In this document: in pieces, positions 15,569-20,829 of the stretch
How the letters are laid out: each line of letters starts with the position of its first letter
Numbering within the stretch: position 1 is the stretch's first letter
DNA from: Clostridia bacterium
Lineage (GTDB): Bacteria; Bacillota_A; Clostridia; Oscillospirales; CAG-272
DNA length: 20,829 nucleotides
Assembly (NCBI GenBank): GCA_017462445.1
Contig: JAFTRB010000119.1
Coordinates: 1-20,829 of the forward strand
Direction of reading: 5' to 3'
Notes under the pieces: generated by a model
Databases searched by the model: none
What the model saw: the letters and a program-made list of their open reading frames with translations, nothing else
What the model was told of the DNA's origin: nothing
Translations under genes and position numbers: made by a program

Positions 15569-16452
15569 CAGTCCTCTTCTCGATAACCGAAGTCGGTTAT
15601 ATTGAAGCTGCTCTCGCGCCAGTTCTCCTTAACCCTGACATATAGGTCAAGAAATACGCGAGTGTCCAGCATTCTCTCTATATCCTGGCGAGCATGGGTA
15701 CCTATCTGCTTGATCAACGCGCCACGCTTGCCGATAATTATTCCCTTGTGCGATTGCTTCTCACAGTAAATCTCGGCGCGGATAAATACAGCGCCGTTCT
15801 TCTCTGTCCACTCCTCGATGGTGACTGCTGTTCCGTGCGGTATCTCCTCGTCAAGCGAGCGAAGGAGCTTCTCCCTGATTATCTCAGCGGCTATCTGTCT
15901 TTCGGGCTGGTCGGTTATCATATCCTCGTCAAAGAGCCAATCTCCCTCTCCCAGGTACTGACGGCATTCCTCAAGGAGAATGTCAAGTCCCTTGCCGTCC
16001 TTGGCATTCATTGGCACAACCGCATCAAAGCTGAACGCCTCGGCATAAGCCTGAATGGTTTTTGCAATATTTGCAGCTCGAACCGTGTCTATTTTATTTA
16101 CAACAAGAATAGCGCGCATTCCATCCTGCTTAAAACGGTTGATAAGCTGAGCCTCGATATCTCCAACAGCCTCACGCGCCTCGACAACAAGAATTGCGTA
16201 GTCGACTCCGCCAAGCGTCTCGGATGTGGTCTTAACCATAAAGTCTCCAAGGCGAGTTCTGGGCTTATGTAGTCCCGGAGTGTCGAGGAACACGAACTGA
16301 TCCTCTCCCTTGGTATATATTCCTGTTATACGGTTTCTTGTAGTCTGTGGCTTCTTGGACACAATAGCCACCTTCTCTCCCACTATTGCATTCAGGAGGG
16401 TGGACTTTCCAACATTCGGTCTTCCTACAATTGCAATAAACGCAGTTTTCAT
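15568..16452 (-). CDS. era: GTPase Era
   Basis: Essential GTPase that binds the 3' end of 16S rRNA and assists 30S maturation. The 294-residue protein contains G1 GRPNVGKS (10-17), G3 DTPG (57-60), G4 NKID (119-122), and a C-terminal KH domain with GIIIGKRG (about 237-244). Length is typical. The ATG at 16452 is preceded by AAGGAAG at a longish distance (about 12 bases). It follows ybeY after a 46-bp gap, the longest break in the operon, where no promoter or hairpin is obvious. The functional link to YbeY (16S rRNA 3' end processing) is well known. Confidence 0.97.
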   Translation of the reverse strand: MKTAFIAIVGRPNVGKSTLLNAIVGEKVAIVSKKPQTTRNRITGIYTKGEDQFVFLDTPGLHKPRTRLGDFMVKTTSETLGGVDYAILVVEAREAVGDIEAQLINRFKQDGMRAILVVNKIDTVRAANIAKTIQAYAEAFSFDAVVPMNAKDGKGLDILLEECRQYLGEGDWLFDEDMITDQPERQIAAEIIREKLLRSLDEEIPHGTAVTIEEWTEKNGAVFIRAEIYCEKQSHKGIIIGKRGALIKQIGTHARQDIERMLDTRVFLDLYVRVKENWRESSFNITDFGYREED

Positions 16453-16498
16453 TATTCTTATATTCTTCCTTTACTTTCTGTTTCTGGTTAAAAGGCCG

Positions 16499-16966
16499 TT
16501 ACTCTATGTCAAGCATTTGCATAATCTCTCGCTGCGCCTCGCACTGCGCCTCCTCATACTCCTCGCCCAATTCGTGGTCGAAGCCCAAAAGGTGGAGAGT
16601 GGAATGCACTGTGAGGAAGGCTACCTCGCGAAGAAGGCTGTTTCCTACCTCCTTTGCCTGCTCCTCCGCCCTCTCGAGCGAGATGACTATGTCACCCAAG
16701 GATGCGCCAAGGCTACACTCATTTTCAGGGAACTCGCCATCATAGAGCGGAAATGAAAGCACATCGGTGTGCCTGTCCACGCCTCGATACTTATTATTCA
16801 GCGCGTGAATGTATTCATTATCACAAAGAGTTACCGAGACATCAGCATCATAGGGAAAGTCCTGGTGAGTGAGAGTGGCGGCTATCGCGGAGCGTATTGC
16901 CATCTTGATTTCATAGCTTGTTGGTATATCCTTGTTGGATTTCAGGAACGAAATATATAGATCCAT
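16499..16966 (-). CDS. ybeY: Endoribonuclease YbeY (rRNA maturation factor)
   Basis: Zinc-dependent RNase for 16S rRNA 3'-end maturation and 70S quality control. The 155-residue protein has the metal-binding motif H-S-T-L-H-L-L-G-F-D-H with His121, His125 and His131, plus the conserved TDVLSFP and LGDIVIS segments. Three consecutive ATG codons start at 16972, 16969 and 16966. AAGGA is only 2 bases before the first but 8 bases before the third, so I choose 16966. It starts about 11 bp after phoH ends. Confidence 0.95.
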   Translation of the reverse strand: MDLYISFLKSNKDIPTSYEIKMAIRSAIAATLTHQDFPYDADVSVTLCDNEYIHALNNKYRGVDRHTDVLSFPLYDGEFPENECSLGASLGDIVISLERAEEQAKEVGNSLLREVAFLTVHSTLHLLGFDHELGEEYEEAQCEAQREIMQMLDIE

Positions 16967-16977
16967 CATCATTTTCC

Positions 16978-17973
16978 TTATCTGTTATTCTTTTTTTGTA
17001 TTTCCTGGCGCTCGTAATTGTCATAAGCCGAGATGATCTTGCGAACCAGGTGGTGGCGCACAACATCCCTCTCGCTGAATTCAAATATGCCGATGCCTTC
17101 AATATTCTTCAGAATTGCGGAGGCTATTGAAAGTCCGCTTTTGATACCTCCCGGCAGGTCTGTCTGCGAAAGGTCGCCTGTCACCACTGCCTTGGAATTG
17201 TAGCCAAGACGGGTAAGGAACATCTTCATCTGCTCGGGCGTGGTGTTCTGCGCCTCATCAAGAATGATGAAGGAGTCGTCAAGCGTTCTGCCGCGCATAT
17301 AGGCAAGCGGAGCAATTTCTATTGTTCCCCTCTCCATATAGCGTGAGAAATTCTCTGCCCCAAGCATCTCAAAGAGGGCGTCGTAAAGAGGGCGAAGATA
17401 GGGATCTATCTTGCTCTGCAAATCGCCCGGGAGAAATCCAAGCCTCTCGCCTGCCTCGACAGCGGGCCTTGTAAGGATTATCCTGTTGACCGCCTTATCG
17501 CGCAGGGCCTCAACCGCCATTGCGACAGCAAGGAAGGTTTTGCCTGTTCCTGCAGGACCAAGCCCCAGCACAATAGTATTTTCCTTGATAAGACTGATAT
17601 ATTTTTTCTGACCGATGGTCTTTGCCTTTATCGGCTTGCCTTTATTTGTAATGCAGATGACATCCGACGAGAAGTTGTCAGGTGTGTCGACCAAGCCATC
17701 ACGAACCAAGCCAATTACATATTCAACGGTTTGTTCACTGAGAATCTCGCCGTTGCCGACCATAAGCTTCATGTATTCAAGCGCCTTTACAGCCAGGTCG
17801 GCAGCATCAGCCTCTCCGCTGACTATAATTGCATCACCGCTATCACCGCCTGCGCTCCTATTCGACACACGCACATCAAAAGCGCGCTCCAGCATGCGCA
17901 CATTTGCATCAAAGCTGCCGAACAAGGCGCTTGTAGCCTCACCCGACCTCGTCATTACAATTCTTTCGGTCAC
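16978..17973 (-). CDS. phoH: PhoH-like ATPase
   Basis: A 331-residue P-loop ATPase of the PhoH/PhoL family, related to superfamily 1 helicases and linked by genome context to RNA and ribosome metabolism. Residues about 20-72 form a small KH-like N-terminal domain (NVRMLERAFDVRV...). Walker A is GPAGTGKT (139-146), Walker B is FIILDEAQN (Asp239-Glu240). The start is a GTG at 17973, with GGAGA about 5 bases upstream overlapping the yqfD stop. The yqfD-phoH-ybeY-era order supports the call. Confidence 0.95.
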   Translation of the reverse strand: MTERIVMTRSGEATSALFGSFDANVRMLERAFDVRVSNRSAGGDSGDAIIVSGEADAADLAVKALEYMKLMVGNGEILSEQTVEYVIGLVRDGLVDTPDNFSSDVICITNKGKPIKAKTIGQKKYISLIKENTIVLGLGPAGTGKTFLAVAMAVEALRDKAVNRIILTRPAVEAGERLGFLPGDLQSKIDPYLRPLYDALFEMLGAENFSRYMERGTIEIAPLAYMRGRTLDDSFIILDEAQNTTPEQMKMFLTRLGYNSKAVVTGDLSQTDLPGGIKSGLSIASAILKNIEGIGIFEFSERDVVRHHLVRKIISAYDNYERQEIQKKNNR

Positions 17974-17974
17974 T

Positions 17975-19177
17975 TTATTCTCCCTTTGGATTTTTGTTAT
18001 ATTCTTCGCTATTTGTCACATTTCCGCCGATTTCGGACAGGTATACAAAATATGTCCAGAGGCGATAGCAGCTATCTGTCATCTCGCCGCTGCTACGCAT
18101 CCGCAGAAGCTCCCCCTCGCCAAGATAGCTACTCAGCTCCTCGCTGAGCCTTTCCTTTGCAATCAGGGGCATTTCCTCCTTGCTATAAGCTACTGTGGTT
18201 ATTTCCTCGTTTTTCCTGTATACACCGGTAACAATTATTGGTAAGGAGTATCTGCCAAACAGTTTACATACCTCTACATTTTCTATTATATCACATTCAT
18301 TTTCTATTTTTCCACTATTTTTTAAAAGATTTAGAAAAATACTGAAGATTTTTATCTTATATCCAAGTAATTCGCCCCGTTTTGTAGTAATTTGCTGCTC
18401 CTCTCGCTTTACCTCAACATATAATTCACCGCTAAGCTGGGCGGTTATACGCCCTTCTGCCCTCGTAGGATAGGATACACCGTCCCTGATAACATAGCCG
18501 CCAATCAGGACATCTCCCTTTTTCACCGTATCACCGACCTGTACCAGCGCTGTTCCGCTTTTTAAGCTTATTTCCGTGACTACACCATCTGCCGTGGCAA
18601 TAATATCCAACGAGTCTGCATCTATCGGTGGAGGATCGTTTGTCAGAGGCTCTTCTCTTTCAAGAACCTTGACATATGCTACGCAGCCGCGGCGATTAAT
18701 GCTTACCCATGCAAGACGCTCGTTTTGCTCAAGCAACGCCGCCTCCACTCTTCCGATATCCTTTTGCCAAAAGGGATCACCAAGCGAAAAATCGCAGGAG
18801 GCAAGCGACGCAATTATTTCCTCCTCGCTGACCTCGCTATTTCCCTCAACCCGAACATCCCAAATCAGAGTTGACATAAATAAACATAGAAAAAGCCCTA
18901 TGACTGCGCCCAAAACAGAGCCAATCGAGCCACGAAGAGAAATAAGAAAGCCCATAGCTCCCTGCGGCTCGGATAAAGAGATGATCCACTCCTTTTTCGC
19001 TGTGGCGATAAAGCGCTTTGAATCCGAAAGCCCCAGAACAAGCCGACCGCTTGGGGAGAGCCGCCCGTTAATCCCTATTCTGAGCATCAGCGAGGCGGCA
19101 TCGGCGCAGGCTTCGCTTGACAGATAAATGATGCGATAGCCAAAGAGCCACTCATAAAGATTAATTCCTGCGACCAT
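17975..19177 (-). CDS. yqfD: Sporulation protein YqfD
   Basis: A 400-residue membrane-associated protein of the YqfD family. It has a small N-terminal cytoplasmic domain (LYEWLFGYRIIYLSS..., a typical start), a hydrophobic segment at about 85-110 with a conserved Arg-Gly turn, and then a large outer domain. The outer domain begins with a POTRA/FtsQ-like part (DVRVEGNSEVSEEEI...). In Bacillus subtilis the gene is transcribed in the mother cell under SigE and the product contributes to engulfment-stage sporulation. The start chosen is the ATG at 19177 with GGAGC 7 bases upstream, inside the end of yqfC (17-bp overlap); an in-frame TTG at 19183 is less likely. It ends 1 base before the phoH GTG. 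Confidence 0.92.
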   Translation of the reverse strand: MVAGINLYEWLFGYRIIYLSSEACADAASLMLRIGINGRLSPSGRLVLGLSDSKRFIATAKKEWIISLSEPQGAMGFLISLRGSIGSVLGAVIGLFLCLFMSTLIWDVRVEGNSEVSEEEIIASLASCDFSLGDPFWQKDIGRVEAALLEQNERLAWVSINRRGCVAYVKVLEREEPLTNDPPPIDADSLDIIATADGVVTEISLKSGTALVQVGDTVKKGDVLIGGYVIRDGVSYPTRAEGRITAQLSGELYVEVKREEQQITTKRGELLGYKIKIFSIFLNLLKNSGKIENECDIIENVEVCKLFGRYSLPIIVTGVYRKNEEITTVAYSKEEMPLIAKERLSEELSSYLGEGELLRMRSSGEMTDSCYRLWTYFVYLSEIGGNVTNSEEYNKNPKGE

Positions 19178-19439
19178 ATTCAAGCTCCATTAATGTGATT
19201 TTTCCAGATATCTCAACCGACTTGTCCTCCATTGTATATACAGTCAGCCCCTCTCCGACAAGGCGAATGCGCCCACTGTGAGTAAGGGTGACTATTTCCT
19301 CCTCTGAAAGAGATGAGATGCCTATAACAGAGGATAGCAAAAGCACCGCACCTCTGCCGCTTTTGCGAAGCTGAATATCCACCTGATTGGGTGAAGAAAG
19401 AATTGCCGCTCTTGAATATCTCCTTCTGTTTGATGTCAT
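19161..19439 (-). CDS. yqfC: Sporulation protein YqfC (YabP/YqfC family)
   Basis: A 92-residue protein of the YabP/YqfC family. The beta-rich domain follows the pattern 'VVLLSSVIGISSLSEEEIVTLTHSGRIRLVGEGLTVYTMEDKSVEISGKI' in style, in particular the glycine-rich GRIRLVGEGL stretch and the C-terminal MELEYG. Members are SigE-dependent sporulation proteins. The ATG at 19439 has GGGGAG about 6 bases upstream. First gene of the minus-strand operon, overlapping yqfD by 17 bp, and divergent from the YlbJ-like gene. Confidence 0.9.
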   Translation of the reverse strand: MTSNRRRYSRAAILSSPNQVDIQLRKSGRGAVLLLSSVIGISSLSEEEIVTLTHSGRIRLVGEGLTVYTMEDKSVEISGKITLMELEYGRRN

Positions 19440-19496
19440 TTTATCTCCCCTTTTAACATAAGTCTTTATAGAGTTTATGAAAAGGAGAAATGATTA
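19440..19496. promoter_or_regulatory. Divergent promoter region between yqfC and the YlbJ-like gene
   Basis: Only 57 bp separate the two divergent sporulation-type genes. CATAA (19457-19461) and TTATG (19475-19479) form an inverted repeat with a 13-bp spacer, so both strands read CATAA-N13-TTATG. No good sigma-A promoter is seen. The symmetric boxes could be back-to-back sporulation promoters (TTCATAAA on the minus strand shares 5 of 8 bases with the SigE -35), but this is weak. Confidence 0.4.
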
Positions 19497-20450
19497 ATGA
19501 CAAGGGAAGCCCAAGCAAAAAGAAATCCAATTGGTGAGATCGCCCGTAGCCTTATAATGCCCCTTTGCACCTTGGGGCTGGCTCTATACGCTGTTGTTCT
19601 TTCCCAAAGGCTTTCACGGCATGTTCTTGAAGGCTTGTCGCTGGCAATCAATAGCGTGCTACCGACAGGCTTCCCGTTTATGATTTTATGCGACATATAT
19701 ATCCATTTATCAAAGAGAGCCAAGAGAGGGGGCTTTAATAGGCTGCTTGGAAAAATTATGGGCTTGCCGGTGAGTGGAATTGCTCCGCTATTTGCAGGAT
19801 GGATATGTGGCTTCCCACAAGGAGCGATTGGCGCTGACGAGCTGTACAGGGTCGGAGAATTAGACAAAGCCAACACAGAAAGGTTAATTCCATTAGCCTC
19901 TCTACCATCTCTGCCGTTCATAATCGGAGGGGTTGGGCTTGGCATGCTAAAGAGCAGAAGGCAAGGAATTATTATTGCTGTTTCGATATTGCTCTCAAGT
20001 CTGATCGCAGGCATTATTACAAAAAGAAAAATCACAGAAACTAATAGTTCGACAATAATTATCGGGCAGAAGTTCAGTATTGTAGAGAGTATAAAGAAGG
20101 CAGGAGCAAGCTTTGTTACAATTATTTCCTTTATTACTGCCTTTTCTGTACTTGGAGGCGCATTGGATTATGTTCTCCCGGGTAAATGGCTAAGGCTGGT
20201 TCTCGCAATGCTCCTTGAGGTAACAAGAGCTGTAAAGCTGATAAGCGAAGCCTCTCTACCGGAGTGGCTGAAAATAGGATTATGCTCCTGCGCCTTAGGG
20301 GTTGGCGGTCTCTCTGCTCTTCTGCAATCGCGCGCGTTGGTCACGGAGGGCAAACTGTCATTCATCCCGTATATTCTTATAAAGCTTCTCGTCGGCGCAC
20401 TTAGCTTTGGGATTTCCGTTTCCATTTTCTTCTTATTGAATGCGTTTTAA
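19497..20450 (+). CDS. YlbJ-like integral membrane protein (probable sporulation protein)
   Basis: A 317-residue polytopic membrane protein with about seven or eight hydrophobic segments. It carries the YlbJ/SpmA-like 'Gate' signature: a paired segment SVLPTGFPFMI, then APLFAGWICGFPQGAIGADELY and LPFIIGGVGLGML. YlbJ is a sporulation membrane protein of Bacillota (SigE regulon in Bacillus subtilis) and is usually near 400 residues, so this copy is short. The ATG at 19497 has AAGGAG about 9 bases upstream. Location divergent from yqfC supports a sporulation role. It could belong to another nucleoside-recognition-domain subfamily. Confidence 0.75.
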   Translation: MTREAQAKRNPIGEIARSLIMPLCTLGLALYAVVLSQRLSRHVLEGLSLAINSVLPTGFPFMILCDIYIHLSKRAKRGGFNRLLGKIMGLPVSGIAPLFAGWICGFPQGAIGADELYRVGELDKANTERLIPLASLPSLPFIIGGVGLGMLKSRRQGIIIAVSILLSSLIAGIITKRKITETNSSTIIIGQKFSIVESIKKAGASFVTIISFITAFSVLGGALDYVLPGKWLRLVLAMLLEVTRAVKLISEASLPEWLKIGLCSCALGVGGLSALLQSRALVTEGKLSFIPYILIKLLVGALSFGISVSIFFLLNAF

Positions 20451-20539
20451 CGATGCAAAAATTATGCTAATTATAGCTTACCCGAGTGTCTGCAAAATTA
20501 GAGGTAAAATGAATTTTTGATATGCGGAAAGCAAAGAAA

Positions 20540-20560
20540 AGCCCCGCACGAGGCGGGGCT
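20540..20560 (-). terminator. Rho-independent terminator of the right-edge gene
   Basis: AGCCCCGC (20540-20547) pairs with GCGGGGCT (20553-20560) across a 5-base loop. On the minus strand the stem is followed by TTTTC, so it ends the gene stopping at 20577. On the plus strand no T-run follows. Confidence 0.88.
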
Positions 20561-20576
20561 ATAAGAAGATTACAAT

Positions 20577-20829
20577 TTATTTCACTTCAGCCATTTCTTT
20601 TGCTTTTGCAAGGAGCTTTGCGTAACGTTCATCCTCGCGCACATTATCAAACCAAGGCCACTTTGTCATCGCATTAAATATATCGCCTTTGATTTGCCAA
20701 AACAACCACAAGTACGGTGTCCAAACACTTGTACCATCTTCAAAGAAGATATTAACAACGCAATTCTTTTCTATTTTGGAGATCTTTGCGTTTTCAAACA
20801 GTGTCGGAGAACCTGTTTCCATTTTCTTG
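20577..20829 (-). CDS. Unidentified protein, C-terminal part, probably cut by window edge
   Basis: At least 81 residues (from an ATG at 20822) and possibly a longer protein, since the frame stays open to the window edge. The visible part has a beta segment (KNCVVNIFFEDGTSVWTPYL), a tryptophan-rich stretch (WLFWQ, KWPWFD), and a charged helical C-terminus ending in EMAEVK. No ribosome binding site is visible before the ATG (only seven bases are available), which favours a truncated longer gene. A terminator follows directly. I do not recognise the family. Confidence 0.55.
   Translation of the reverse strand, partial: KKMETGSPTLFENAKISKIEKNCVVNIFFEDGTSVWTPYLWLFWQIKGDIFNAMTKWPWFDNVREDERYAKLLAKAKEMAEVK

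Overview
The window looks like chromosomal core DNA of a spore-forming member of the Bacillota, most likely class Clostridia, possibly an uncultured gut lineage. The basis is moderate GC, AT-rich intergenic regions, strong GGAGG-type ribosome binding sites, consensus sigma-A promoters, the sporulation genes yqfC/yqfD plus a YlbJ-like protein, and a Bacillus-like yqfC-yqfD-phoH-ybeY-era-recO gene order. I see no transposase, integrase, phage gene, CRISPR array or toxin system. The lineage is inferred, not proven.

Layout. (1) 1-4165, minus strand: a probable four-gene operon running from a sigma-A promoter near 4140 through a diverged prephenate-dehydratase-like protein, a small TSCPD-family protein, an alpha-phosphoglucomutase-type phosphohexomutase and lepA, which runs off the left edge. 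(2) 4200-5444, mostly non-coding: a tRNA-Leu(CAA) behind a perfect consensus promoter; a short structured stretch ending in a second exact copy of the tRNA 3' end; a terminator; a cluster of TATATCATC boxes separated by small hairpins; a small membrane-anchored protein gene; a terminator; and an AT-rich arginine control region. (3) 5445-10648, plus strand: argC-argJ-argB-argD-argF, a tightly packed arginine operon taking N-acetylglutamate to citrulline, with an ArgR-type operator inside its promoter. ArgJ recycles the acetyl group and ArgB has features of the arginine-inhibited type. carAB, argG, argH and argR are not in the window. (4) 10695-10732: a strong hairpin shared by two convergent transcription units. 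(5) 10751-19439, minus strand: a probable operon yqfC-yqfD-phoH-ybeY-era-recO-mutS2, followed by a serine hydrolase of the beta-lactamase fold and a small two-helix membrane protein. It combines sporulation, ribosome/RNA maturation and DNA repair, and lacks the pgpH, dgkA and cdd genes found in the Bacillus subtilis cluster. (6) 19497-20450, plus strand: a YlbJ-like membrane protein divergent from yqfC. (7) Right edge: the 3' part of an unidentified minus-strand gene with its own terminator.

The most unusual points are the duplicated tRNA-Leu 3' end enclosing about 145 bp of hairpin-rich DNA (possibly a relic integration site), the TATATCATC repeat cluster beside it, the diverged prephenate-dehydratase-like protein with a long N-terminal extension, and two ARG-box-like sites about ten helical turns apart upstream of argC. 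Most of the window is ordinary housekeeping sequence. I found no convincing evidence for a wholly new system.
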